From NCBI GenBank assembly GCA_002420115.1, contig DIHK01000066.1, forward strand, positions 247,291 to 311,290: a stretch of 64,000 bases of DNA. Direction: 5' to 3'. This DNA is from Nitrospira sp. UBA5698. Its GTDB lineage: Bacteria > Nitrospirota > Nitrospiria > Nitrospirales > Nitrospiraceae. The notes under the pieces are model-generated. The model was not told the DNA's origin and ran no database searches. It worked only from the letters and a program-made list of their open reading frames with translations. The translations under genes were made by a program, and so were the position numbers. This document shows positions 53,659-62,417 of this stretch, piece after piece; position 1 is the stretch's first letter; each line of letters opens with the position of its first letter.

Positions 53659-53976
53659 TCATGTGAGCGTGCGTAGTAAATCCTGCATCTCAGGGACCAG
53701 ATCCTTTCCGCCGTTGGAGCGTCCAGAAAGGACTGCCTCAATGCCTGCTGTGAGCACGGGCTTGGCCTCGGCATCCCTTCCCAGTCGGATCAAGGTCCGT
53801 CCTAAAGCCAAATGAGAAGCGGCATGGGTGGGGTCCAGCTGTGTGGCCACAGTCAGATGCTCAACGGCTTCCTCAAGGCTTCCGTTTTCTTGAAGGATCT
53901 TGTTGCCGAGTCCATAGCGGCCGAGGAATCCTTTGGGATTCTTGGCGACCATCTGCCGAAACGCATCAATGTCCAT
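53659..53976 (-). CDS. Small TPR-repeat protein
   Basis: 105 residues with about two tetratricopeptide repeats (LEEAVEHLTVATQLDPTHAA; LALGRTLIRLGRDAEAKPV). TPRs mediate protein contacts. Start at ATG 53976. Same strand as the neighbouring small genes. Confidence 0.85.
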   Translation of the reverse strand: MDIDAFRQMVAKNPKGFLGRYGLGNKILQENGSLEEAVEHLTVATQLDPTHAASHLALGRTLIRLGRDAEAKPVLTAGIEAVLSGRSNGGKDLVPEMQDLLRTLT

Positions 53977-54070
53977 AGTACCTACCCTTCAAACCGCACT
54001 GTACTATAGCACTAGAGTGGCAGGATCAGCTACATGAGAACGTGGGTGAAAGAAATGGTGCAGATATCCT

Positions 54071-54823
54071 TTATGGGAGGGAAGGCGTTGTCGTTGGAAC
54101 AGTTGACCGTGTAGGAAAGGTGGTCGAGGGCCTTTTGGCCCTCACTGTTACTGTACGAACACCGGAGGCAGAGGTCGGGGCGCTGCTGGCCATATAGAGC
54201 GTCGTGTCGCGGACAAGTTGGGTTGTCAGCTCTGTCAGGCACGCTTCCGTCACGTGTCCCTTCAGCTCATCGATCATGACCGGTGTCGCGCCGAATAATT
54301 TGTACTGGACCGTGCCGGATGAGACGCCTTCGTACCGTTTGACCTGCCCATCCCAGCGTTCGAGCTCAAGCCCGACCTTCGCGGCATAGTCGTACTCAAA
54401 GTCGACGAAGGGTGAAAGAAGAAACATGGAGCCTCCAAGGATAATGCCTTTGAATGCTGACAGCCATGAGTGGGGCTCGATGGTTTCGTCGATCGTGATA
54501 CGTGCGGACACGATTTTTTCGCCAAGAGAATCCGATTGTGCACCGAGTGGAATCAAGGTTGAAAAGAGACGAGTCTCCTGAACTCTATTGAGAATCCGCC
54601 GCTCGGTTTCAGTGGAGGGGTTTTGTGGTGCGCCGTTTCGTGACAGATGAAACGAGTCCATGACCAACGGGACGCGCTCATCGCTGGCAAGCAGGCGGGT
54701 GTCGGTCGACTGCGAATGTGTGGAAGCAGGCTTCAACTCGATTGATCTGGTGCAGCCGGTATTCACGCACAACAGAATTCCGACGAAACTCACGATCGAC
54801 CAGCGGGTAGTATGTCTCGTCAT
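54071..54823 (-). CDS. Probable lipoprotein of unknown function
   Basis: 250 residues from ATG 54823 (GAGGAG upstream). Signal sequence ends CVNTGCTRS; the Cys could be lipidated, though the lipobox is not ideal. The middle has a hydrophobic hairpin (IILGGSMFLLSPFVDFEYDY). The C-terminus is Ser/Thr/Pro rich. Follows the PagL-like gene on the same strand with 13 bp between them. Confidence 0.7.
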   Translation of the reverse strand: MTRHTTRWSIVSFVGILLCVNTGCTRSIELKPASTHSQSTDTRLLASDERVPLVMDSFHLSRNGAPQNPSTETERRILNRVQETRLFSTLIPLGAQSDSLGEKIVSARITIDETIEPHSWLSAFKGIILGGSMFLLSPFVDFEYDYAAKVGLELERWDGQVKRYEGVSSGTVQYKLFGATPVMIDELKGHVTEACLTELTTQLVRDTTLYMASSAPTSASGVRTVTVRAKRPSTTFPTRSTVPTTTPSLP

Positions 54824-54836
54824 GATGACCGTCTCC

Positions 54837-55439
54837 TCAGAAATAAAAAGAAAACCCACCGAAAGGCAAACTCGCGTTCAGGCCAAGATTCGGAAATGCC
54901 GTGCCGGCATTGGAAATGTGATGAAAACGGTAGCCGGCGTTGAAGGCGAGTTGGGGTGTGATAAACCAGGATACACCCAGGCCGCCCGATAAGACGAAGT
55001 TGAATTCGTTGGCCTGTTCACGAATCCGACCGCCGAGGTCCGTCCAGAATGGCCCCCCGGTGAACTCCGCATAAGGGCGAAGCCGACCTAAGGCGACGAA
55101 GGTGTATTTGATCCTTGGCGTGAATCCGATGCCATGTGTCACAATGGGTTCTCGGAACTCCAGGTAGACCATCTCTGCCCCGAGCGAGATCTGTCCTCGG
55201 TACCAGCTATCCCCGATCGGGTCCGTCAAGGTAATCATCCACGAAGGCATCAGGGCTGGGCCATGTTGCTTCGTTGTGTGTAGTTCCGTGAGTCGGTGCG
55301 AGAACATATAGCCGGCCGTTATCCCAACTTCTTGGGTGCCAACCGTGATCGTGGGTGAGCTGTCATCGGCCTGTGCAATGGGAGCTGTCATGATCAGATA
55401 GATCATGATCGTCGCGGCAATGTGGGCAACCCAAGTCAT
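54837..55439 (-). CDS. PagL-like lipid A 3-O-deacylase (acyloxyacyl hydrolase)
   Basis: 200 residues with signal peptide ending PIAQADD, eight-strand outer-membrane barrel pattern and the signature AGYRFHHISNAGTAFPNLGLN carrying the catalytic His and Ser. It removes an acyl chain from lipid A, remodelling the outer membrane. Confidence 0.87.
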   Translation of the reverse strand: MTWVAHIAATIMIYLIMTAPIAQADDSSPTITVGTQEVGITAGYMFSHRLTELHTTKQHGPALMPSWMITLTDPIGDSWYRGQISLGAEMVYLEFREPIVTHGIGFTPRIKYTFVALGRLRPYAEFTGGPFWTDLGGRIREQANEFNFVLSGGLGVSWFITPQLAFNAGYRFHHISNAGTAFPNLGLNASLPFGGFSFYF

Positions 55440-55605
55440 GTTTTCTCCTTGTCACTATCCTGTCGGCTTCTATGAGGGAAAACTTAATCAGCAGGCGTTC
55501 GGATGTGACGTGTTCTAAGGTAGCAGAGGATTGAGTGCTGTCCAGCAGCTCACAGAAGCGTAGGAGATTCGAAGTAATCGACGGATTGAGGGACTTGAGG
55601 CGATC

Positions 55606-56370
55606 CTATTCGGCTTGCTTTAATCTGGCGAGGTGGCTCAAATCAGTCTGTAACTCCGGTAGCGCATAGCGTTGATCCAAGGCTATGACTCGATCGAGAC
55701 AGCGACGGGCGGACGTTTGGTCACGTCGTGCCTCATACACGGTTGCTAAATAGCGAAGAACTGCAGCCTCAGCCGGTTCGTTGCCAAGCTTAATGTAGTG
55801 TTCCGAGGCGTTGTTGAGGCAGCGTTCAGCTCCGAGGAGCTCACCTTGGTCGAGATAACATTTGCCGAGTTGGCTATACGTCACGGCGAGCCCTTCTTCG
55901 TTGCCGACTATTCGATGATGATCGAGCGCTTGCTTGAATGACGCGATGGCTTGAGCCCATTGGCTGGTGCGGGCTTCTTGGAGGGCAAGGTTTGTATAGA
56001 GAATCCCAAGGCCGCGGCTGTCTTGTAACGTACGCATGAGATCCAGGGCTTCGAGGTAGTAGGGGCGTGCGCGATCCGGATGGTCTGAGGCGATGTGGAG
56101 ATTGCCGAGATTGACTAAAGTATGAGCGACGGCGGTGAGGTTTCCCTCGGTCCGTTGAATCTGGAGCACTTCCCGATAACACTGTTCCGCGCGGAGCAGG
56201 TCGTTCATCAGCGCGCAGGTATTACCAAGGTTTCCGAGCGAAGCAGACAGTGCCTGGGAGTTGCTTGACGCCCGGTCGTCAGCAACCGCTGCTTCCCAGG
56301 CTGCACGAGCCTGGGCGAGATCGCCGCGATGGAGAAAGATCCGAGCTCGATGTTTGTGACTGTCGCTCAT
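55606..56370 (-). CDS. Tetratricopeptide-repeat protein
   Basis: 254 residues made almost entirely of about six TPR units of 40 residues each (SASLGNLGNTCALMNDLLRA; VAVTLVNLGNL-like; GILYTNLALQEARTSQWAQA; YSQLGKCYLDQGELLGAERC). Cytoplasmic; a protein-interaction scaffold. Partner unknown. Confidence 0.9.
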   Translation of the reverse strand: MSDSHKHRARIFLHRGDLAQARAAWEAAVADDRASSNSQALSASLGNLGNTCALMNDLLRAEQCYREVLQIQRTEGNLTAVAHTLVNLGNLHIASDHPDRARPYYLEALDLMRTLQDSRGLGILYTNLALQEARTSQWAQAIASFKQALDHHRIVGNEEGLAVTYSQLGKCYLDQGELLGAERCLNNASEHYIKLGNEPAEAAVLRYLATVYEARRDQTSARRCLDRVIALDQRYALPELQTDLSHLARLKQAE

Positions 56371-56449
56371 GAGAGGTCAGCTATCAGCAGTCAGCTTTTC
56401 GAGTTCAGTGGGTTCTAACTCTGCACTCACAACTCAACACTGGCTCTTG

Positions 56450-56872
56450 TCAGTCTCCCCCCTTCGGTGTGTCTCGTTTATATTCAATTTGCAGCTCGTC
56501 CTGTTCCTCCAGACCCAGTCCAGCTCTGAACGAACCGTATAGTTCTTCGATCTGCTCGACATCTCGGTCTGTTCGCGCTTCACGGGATACGAGGTACGCT
56601 TCACAGAGCTTCATGCCAGTCTCGAAGTGACGTGCGATCGTCTCTTCCGTGACCTGCTGCCAGGTGATGTACACGCAGAAGGCCTGGAACGAATGGGCAT
56701 TGGGGTACTTTTGTGCAAGGGCGAGCAATCCTTCATAGGCTTCCCGCGCGGTTGCTCCCGCATTGGAGGAAAACGTTCCTTCAAGTTCAATAGCCGTGTC
56801 CCAATCGGCACCGAGTTCGGCTTCAGCGTGACTAAACGCTTCTTGAGCTGCAAGGGCTGGATCAAATTGCAT
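56450..56872 (-). CDS. Protein of unknown function
   Basis: 140 residues from ATG 56872; the longer frame to 56986 overlaps the PIN gene and is rejected. Helical sequence (AAQEAFSHAEAELGADWDTA; EAYEGLLALAQKYPNAHSF) suggests TPR-like repeats. Weak ribosome binding site. No family assigned. Confidence 0.6.
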   Translation of the reverse strand: MQFDPALAAQEAFSHAEAELGADWDTAIELEGTFSSNAGATAREAYEGLLALAQKYPNAHSFQAFCVYITWQQVTEETIARHFETGMKLCEAYLVSREARTDRDVEQIEELYGSFRAGLGLEEQDELQIEYKRDTPKGGD

Positions 56873-56912
56873 AAGTGTCGGGGGTGATGCTCCTAATAGT
56901 GACGATAAAGTA

Positions 56913-57356
56913 CTATGCGGATCTGTATTTATCCAAGAGGGCGACAGCACAGCCATATTCTTGGGCGACAATGCGCAAATGTTCATCAGCTGTAATTAGA
57001 GTGTGGCCATTCACAATTGCCGCTTCGGCAATGAGCGCATCTTCAAAGTTATTTCGCTTCTTGTTATTAAGCGAATCCAGGCGCTCCTTTAACTGTGTGT
57101 GCAGGGCTCTGTTTCCGAGCTTGCAGGAGCCAAGCCTAGAGGTCCCCAAGACAGTTGACTCTGTCGGAACTGTGCTGTCGATAAGAGAATCAAGCCGATT
57201 GAGTAATTGGTGCTTTCGTGTAGGGTCAGGAGTTTTGCTTAATTCGTCCCGCTGGATATGCGTTGCAACGAAATGGGTGTTTTGGGGGAAATTCTCGGTG
57301 CTCAAAGTTCCATCAATCAGCCAGTTGATGATATTGGTATCGACCATGTACTTCAT
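56913..57356 (-). CDS. PIN-domain ribonuclease, no antitoxin seen
   Basis: 147 residues from ATG 57356 (or 57347). Acidic PIN residues are present: MVDTNIINW, HIQRDELSKT, NNFEDALIAEAA and ITADEHL. VapC-like toxins normally pair with a small antitoxin gene, which is not obvious here, so it may be a solitary or degraded member. It diverges from the SagB-like gene. Confidence 0.82.
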   Translation of the reverse strand: MKYMVDTNIINWLIDGTLSTENFPQNTHFVATHIQRDELSKTPDPTRKHQLLNRLDSLIDSTVPTESTVLGTSRLGSCKLGNRALHTQLKERLDSLNNKKRNNFEDALIAEAAIVNGHTLITADEHLRIVAQEYGCAVALLDKYRSA

Positions 57357-57507
57357 CTGAAGCGGGCCCCACATATAGACCGTCCCACTATCAAACTGTT
57401 TCTTCTGATTGAGAATATACGCTGTATTGTAAACGAATAGCATATTCCTATTGCAAGGTCGCGTTTACTTTCCTTGCTATCGCTCTGTAGACTGCACGTA
57501 TTCTACG

Positions 57508-59283
57508 ATGAGCACTGAGAACCAGATTCCTACCACAACGGCTGAGACAGTTTCGACCAATCCGGTTGATCGAGTCATCCAATATCATGTTCAGACCAAG
57601 CACCACTTCAATCGATATTCCCGTTCACTCGGGTACCTCGATTGGGCCAATCAACCTGATTCATTTCGGCGGTTCGATGGGGCTCAACTCATTCCTCTTC
57701 CATTGCTCAAGCCTGACGAGGAGCCGTTATCGCCGACGTATAACGCGATGTACGAACGAACCGATGTTCCCTGTCAGCCTGTGAGCCTGAAAACCTTATC
57801 CCGTTTCTTTGAGTTTGCTCTTGCCTTGTCGGCCTGGAAGAAGGCCGGCGAATCGGAGTGGGCGCTTCGGAGTAATCCGTCGTCCGGCAATTTGCATCCA
57901 ACGGAAGGTTATGTGGTTTTGCCGCAGATCCATGGGCTCGATCTGGCAGCGGGGCTGTATCACTACGCACCCAAAGAGCATGGAATGGAACAGAGAGCCG
58001 ATTTCCAAGCCGATCCTCTGGCTCGACTCATGGCTGCCTTTCCTCACAATGCCGTTCTCTTCGGGCTGACCTCCGTTCATTGGCGGGAAGCCTGGAAGTA
58101 TGGTGAACGGGCGTTTCGCTACTGCAATCATGATGTCGGACATGCAATCGGTACTGCCAGGGTCGCGGCGGCGACGCTTGGTTGGGATATGGTGCTGCTG
58201 GATGGGGTGGATCAGGATACGGTGGCGATGCTGCTCGGGACAGATCGTAAGGAAGACTTTGGAGAGGCTGAGCTGGAGCATCCGGACTGTCTGGCGGTGA
58301 TCTGGCCATCTCAACACGTGAAACGTCAAGGAGTGGAGGTGCCGCTGTTTCTTGATGCGGCGATTGTGAAGGAAGTGGCCGCTGGAACATGGCATGGGAA
58401 GGCGAATCGATTAAGCCAAGAGCATAGCGTGCATTGGGACATCATCGACGATGCAGCCGAAGCTTCATGGAAGCAGCAGACTCCTACCCCAGCGATTGAT
58501 CTTCAGGGGCAGTTCTCGTCCCTATCCGATGCGCTTCGCGCTTCACGAACGACGAGTGACGCCGGTCCGACGGCCGGTCAGATCATTCGCCAGCGCCGCA
58601 GCGCTGTGTCGTTTGACGGCAAGACGTCGATAGCTGCTTCATCATTCTTTCAGATGATGCAGCGGGTCATGCCGTTGGCTGAATGTTCGCAGTTGAAACG
58701 GCCGGTGCCGTGGGATGCCTGGCCCTATGATCCGGTCATTCATCTGTTGATATTTGTCCATCGTGTGGATGGGCTCACGTCCGGGCTGTATTGTCTTGTG
58801 CGGGATGGCAGGAAAGTATCATTTGTTCAACAAGCCATGAATCCCGAGCTGATCTGGTCTCGCGTACCAGGTTGTCCAACAGATCTGCCTTTCTATGGGT
58901 TGCTTGAAGGCGATGCCAGAAAACTGGCTGTGCAGGTCAGTTGCCATCAGGACATCGCAGGGGACAGCGCCTTCTCCTTCGGCATGGTGGCTGAGTTTGA
59001 GGGGACCTTGCGGGAGCGCGGTGCCTGGTGGTATCCACGCCTATTTTGGGAGGCAGGTTTGCTCGGGCAGGTCATGTATTTGGAAGCGGAAGCCGCCGGG
59101 GTACGGGCGACGGGAATCGGCTGCTTCTTTGATGATCCAGTTCATGAGATCGTTGGGATCCAAAGTTTAGCCATGCAGTCGGTGTATCATTTCACGGTCG
59201 GTGGTCCCGTGGAAGATCAACGATTGCAGGTGTTGCCGCCGTACGGACATCTCGTGCGTGAAGAAGTAAAAAGTGAGACGTGA
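57508..59283 (+). CDS. Two-domain SagB-like nitroreductase-fold protein
   Basis: 591 residues from ATG 57508. The N-terminal half has SNPSSGNLHPTEGYVV, typical of SagB-type dehydrogenases that use FMN. The C-terminal half repeats the fold (IIRQRRSAVSFDGKTSIAAS; ATGIGCFFDDPVHEIVGIQ). No RiPP precursor or cyclodehydratase gene is nearby, so azole formation is not supported. It is followed 20 bp later by an unknown gene. Confidence 0.85.
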   Translation: MSTENQIPTTTAETVSTNPVDRVIQYHVQTKHHFNRYSRSLGYLDWANQPDSFRRFDGAQLIPLPLLKPDEEPLSPTYNAMYERTDVPCQPVSLKTLSRFFEFALALSAWKKAGESEWALRSNPSSGNLHPTEGYVVLPQIHGLDLAAGLYHYAPKEHGMEQRADFQADPLARLMAAFPHNAVLFGLTSVHWREAWKYGERAFRYCNHDVGHAIGTARVAAATLGWDMVLLDGVDQDTVAMLLGTDRKEDFGEAELEHPDCLAVIWPSQHVKRQGVEVPLFLDAAIVKEVAAGTWHGKANRLSQEHSVHWDIIDDAAEASWKQQTPTPAIDLQGQFSSLSDALRASRTTSDAGPTAGQIIRQRRSAVSFDGKTSIAASSFFQMMQRVMPLAECSQLKRPVPWDAWPYDPVIHLLIFVHRVDGLTSGLYCLVRDGRKVSFVQQAMNPELIWSRVPGCPTDLPFYGLLEGDARKLAVQVSCHQDIAGDSAFSFGMVAEFEGTLRERGAWWYPRLFWEAGLLGQVMYLEAEAAGVRATGIGCFFDDPVHEIVGIQSLAMQSVYHFTVGGPVEDQRLQVLPPYGHLVREEVKSET

Positions 59284-59302
59284 AACGTAAGAGGTACGGA
59301 CG

Positions 59303-60151
59303 ATGTTCAAGATCAAGAGGAAGGTTGAGAAGCCAAAACGAACGGTGCTCTACAACATCGTGGAAGACTATTCAGAGTTTGATGCGCCGGGCAACGTGAC
59401 GGTCTGTGCTATGACGGAGCAGGAGGACCTTCCGATCCATGCCAAGATCCTGTCCGAGAGCTATGATGTTCCACTTGAAACGATGATCATGTTACTGACG
59501 ACCGGTGGAACGTATGTGTACCCAGACATCGGAGGCATCCTCACGCGAGGATTATTTGCCTGCCGGATCGATCCGACGAGGGAGGGGATCAAATATACGT
59601 GGACTTTGGATGTCGTGCAGTTTGCCGAAGCCGAGTACATGGTTCGATCCAGGGCGCTTTCCCTCGTCGAGGCGGCCTGGGAGGTCCTTGGGAAGGCGCT
59701 GCCCGGTGAGTTACAAGCCAAACTTCAGCAGAAAAATTTGGGATTGGATTACCGAACGTTGGATCGCGCCGTCGCCAAAGGTGGTGACATCAAGTATATC
59801 GATTTTCGAAAGGACTGGTCACCGCACTTTAAGCGGCTCTGTATCATGCCGGATGGACGACTGGTTGAGACCGGGGGGATTCAAGAATTTGCTCAGCTGC
59901 ATGGCATTCCCGTCGCTCAGGCCCAAGTTCTGATTCAGCAGGGTGGGACGCTTGAGGTGGATGGTGAAGTGTTGGCCTGCCAGATTGTAAACGGTCAACC
60001 GGCCGTGGCGCGGTTTAGTGCGATGAATTATGCGAAGGCAAAGGCCTTGGTCTCCTCGAAGGGCGTACACTTGATGGACGCTCTCAGTGAGATTGGATAT
60101 GCGGATTCGGCGATGATGCGAGGCTTAGCGCGAAAAACGCTGCCTGCATGA
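59303..60151 (+). CDS. Protein of unknown function downstream of the SagB-like gene
   Basis: 282 residues, soluble, with no motif I recognise (MFKIKRKVEKPKRTVLYNIV at the start; GGDIKYIDFRKDWSPHFKRL in the middle). It contains two helix-turn-helix-like stretches (IQEFAQLHGIPVAQAQVLIQ; VHLMDALSEIGY). Co-transcription with the SagB-like gene is likely. Confidence 0.65.
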   Translation: MFKIKRKVEKPKRTVLYNIVEDYSEFDAPGNVTVCAMTEQEDLPIHAKILSESYDVPLETMIMLLTTGGTYVYPDIGGILTRGLFACRIDPTREGIKYTWTLDVVQFAEAEYMVRSRALSLVEAAWEVLGKALPGELQAKLQQKNLGLDYRTLDRAVAKGGDIKYIDFRKDWSPHFKRLCIMPDGRLVETGGIQEFAQLHGIPVAQAQVLIQQGGTLEVDGEVLACQIVNGQPAVARFSAMNYAKAKALVSSKGVHLMDALSEIGYADSAMMRGLARKTLPA

Positions 60152-60172
60152 TTCTGATGAACGTGGGTGAGT

Positions 60173-60715
60173 CTATTCTCGCGGGAGCTCCTGTCTATAA
60201 ACGCTAGTGGTGTTATTGAAGCGCTGTTGACCGAAAATCGGTGTCACCCATCTAGCTAGCCAGGGTTCTATTGAAGTTGTTGCAGGTTGCTTCTCAGCAG
60301 CGTACGCACCGAGGCCAGCGCCGAGGACATTGCATATCACATCCGTCATAGAGGAGATACGGTTGTGGCAGAAGACTTGGAAAAGTTCGGCTGAGAGTGA
60401 AACGCCCCCCGCGATGGCGATCGTCATAGCAAGGCTCCAACCAGAGCGTGTATTCCTATTCAGTTGGTAATAAAGAAGGTATCCGAACACCACGAACCAT
60501 AGCGTATTGCCAATGACGTCTATGATCTTGTTCCAGGATAGAGAGAAATCATGAAAGGGAATCCAGCGGATCTGTCCCCAGTGTGGGTGCCCGACAAAAT
60601 TGCTCAATGGGAAGAGAGGCGCAATTGCTAAGATAATGAGTAAGATCCAAATGGTCCTGGTCATCAGCCGCGATCGTGTGTGGAACGTGTTTGGAGAGGA
60701 CGTCTCAATATCCAT
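60173..60715 (-). CDS. VanZ-family membrane protein
   Basis: About 180 residues from ATG 60715 (60664 is an alternative). Four to five helices and the VanZ-like FHDFSLSWNKIIDVIGNTLW and VSLSAELFQVFCHNR elements. VanZ proteins are poorly understood membrane proteins with links to glycopeptide resistance and cell-wall or capsule biology. Confidence 0.83.
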   Translation of the reverse strand: MDIETSSPNTFHTRSRLMTRTIWILLIILAIAPLFPLSNFVGHPHWGQIRWIPFHDFSLSWNKIIDVIGNTLWFVVFGYLLYYQLNRNTRSGWSLAMTIAIAGGVSLSAELFQVFCHNRISSMTDVICNVLGAGLGAYAAEKQPATTSIEPWLARWVTPIFGQQRFNNTTSVYRQELPRE

Positions 60716-60890
60716 AGGCCATCGCCGCAGATTCTGACGGATCAGACCGCTATTCAGAGTCACAAGTATACACGGTGAGTAAGATCGTCGGGCATGGAAG
60801 GAATATGTTCAGCTTACAACGGAACTGGCAGGATATCGAATCATGAAGAAAATCAGTGATCGTAAATGACGGGAGAGAGCCTATGGTGGA

Positions 60891-61253
60891 TTAGGCGGCC
60901 AGTTCCTCTTTCACGGCATCAAGCAGTTTGTTGATATCGAAGGGCTTTTCAAATGCCTGGCGAGCCCCAAAAAGCTTGGCCACACTGAGGAAGTTGTGGT
61001 CGCCCTGGGCTCCTGTAATGGCAATCACTTTGGCGTCAAGGTATTCGCGGGTGAGCTGAAGTGTGGCCTCAAGACCGTCCGTCTCCGGCATCAGAAGGTC
61101 CATAATGACAAGGTCGACGTGTTCCTTCTGGTAGAGGGTGAGTCCCTTGCGGCCATCCTCTGCTTCAAGCACACGGTGCCCTGCTTTTTCCAGAACGCCT
61201 TTGAGCAACCCTCTGATTGATTGCTCATCATCGATGACTAAGATAGTGGCCAT
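60891..61253 (-). CDS. Single-domain CheY-like response regulator
   Basis: 120 residues. All receiver residues are present: VIDDEQSIRG, phospho-acceptor Asp in VIMDLLMPETDG, ITGAQG and FEKPFD. No output domain and no kinase nearby, so it probably acts by protein contact. Confidence 0.93.
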   Translation of the reverse strand: MATILVIDDEQSIRGLLKGVLEKAGHRVLEAEDGRKGLTLYQKEHVDLVIMDLLMPETDGLEATLQLTREYLDAKVIAITGAQGDHNFLSVAKLFGARQAFEKPFDINKLLDAVKEELAA

Positions 61254-61491
61254 TGGTGCTCGCGTTATTAATGAATGGATCTTACCTGGGGGGCGTGAGA
61301 CTGTCTAGAAATAAAACGATACTAGGCAATAGGTGCGAATGGGATTAGGTGATAGAGGGCCAATCAGTTCAGTAGTCTCCCTCTCCTGATCCGGGAACGG
61401 AGATGTCGTTAGGGTATCGACATTCGATTTCGTAGTCATTCTCTGGCGAGCTTGCCGCAGATTTCAGCCATCAGTCCGCTGAAATAATTGG

Positions 61492-61520
61492 TTGACCGAG
61501 CTTTTATTTTTTGTTACAAG
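61492..61520 (+). promoter_or_regulatory. Probable sigma70 promoter
   Basis: TTGACC (61492-61497), 17-bp AT-rich spacer and TACAAG (61515-61520), about 60 bp before the YcbK-like gene. The rest of the 330-bp gap (61254-61582) shows nothing recognisable. Confidence 0.55.
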
Positions 61521-61582
61521 CCTGCTCTGCTTTGAATCTGCGATTGTTCAACTTTTGGACATCTAGGTAGGAAGGTGCGTCT

Positions 61583-62161
61583 GTGAATAGAGCCGATCAG
61601 TCTACATGGGCTTGGACCCGTCGAGCGTTTCTTCAGGTTTCTCTGGTCGGGACTCTCTTGCTAAGTGGGCGGTTAGTCGGTCCGCAGCCCGTTCAAGCTC
61701 GTGAGCTTCCCGAAGGCAGGTTGACATTAGTGAACATCTGGACCGATGAGCGCTTGGAAGTGACCTATCGAGACGACTCCGGTACCTATGATCTTGCGGC
61801 CCTTGATGATGTAAATTATCTTCTCCGCTGCCACAAGACTGGGGAGATCGGTGCGATTGATGTGCGGGTACTGGAGCATGTCAACCTGGTACAGAAAAAG
61901 CTGGGCACGCAGCAAGAAATCCATATCATCTCTGGATTTCGGTCTCCGGAGTACAACGATCTCTTGGTGCGAACAGGGCAGCAAGCCGCCAGAAACAGCT
62001 TGCATGTGCAGGGGCAGGCTATCGATCTCAGTATTCCCGGTATCCCGCTGAAGAAGCTCCGCGAGGCTGCACTCGAATTGAAGTATGGTGGGGTCGGTTC
62101 ATATAGAAATTCAACCTATGTGCATTTAGACTCGGGGCCCTTCCGGTCCTGGTATCATTAG
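61583..62161 (+). CDS. YcbK/DUF882 peptidase-M15-like exported protein
   Basis: 192 residues from GTG 61583. A twin-arginine-like signal (RRAFLQVSLVGTLLL) is followed by IISGFRSPEYNDLLV, SLHVQGQAIDLSI and TYVHLDSG, the His/Asp zinc-site motifs of M15-type peptidoglycan peptidases. Probably exported folded by Tat to trim or bind peptidoglycan. Confidence 0.9.
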   Translation: MNRADQSTWAWTRRAFLQVSLVGTLLLSGRLVGPQPVQARELPEGRLTLVNIWTDERLEVTYRDDSGTYDLAALDDVNYLLRCHKTGEIGAIDVRVLEHVNLVQKKLGTQQEIHIISGFRSPEYNDLLVRTGQQAARNSLHVQGQAIDLSIPGIPLKKLREAALELKYGGVGSYRNSTYVHLDSGPFRSWYH

Positions 62162-62181
62162 CACCCCAAACTTTCACTGAG

Positions 62182-62209
62182 GGTGGCACTCTCTCCTGGG
62201 GGTGCCACC
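62182..62209 (+). terminator. Intrinsic terminator of the YcbK-like gene
   Basis: GGTGGCAC (62182-62189) and GTGCCACC (62202-62209) form an 8-bp stem followed by a T-rich tail, 21 bp after the stop. Confidence 0.75.
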
Positions 62210-62227
62210 TTCTGTCCTGTATTTATT

Positions 62228-62249
62228 GCGGATCCCTCCAGGGATCCGC
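62228..62249. terminator. Second perfect hairpin
   Basis: GCGGATCCCT and AGGGATCCGC separated by CC: a perfect 10-bp stem between the convergent YcbK-like and glgB genes, possibly a bidirectional terminator. Confidence 0.55.
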
Positions 62250-62417
62250 GGCTTTCTGCTCCCACTGAAGAATCCCCCATAGGTATCGTTCAAAGATTGT
62301 CGCCGAGGAAATATTTACTTGGGCGAGATGATGTCGAAGATCTGAACGGACCCGCGATCGCGAAGGTGCAGACTTTTTTCTGGATATCAAAGAGGTACAG
62401 CCTTTGACGGTGGTTTC

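Noticed and set aside
57508..60151. RiPP (thiazole/oxazole) biosynthesis cluster based on the SagB-like gene
   Set aside because: No precursor peptide, cyclodehydratase or transporter gene nearby.
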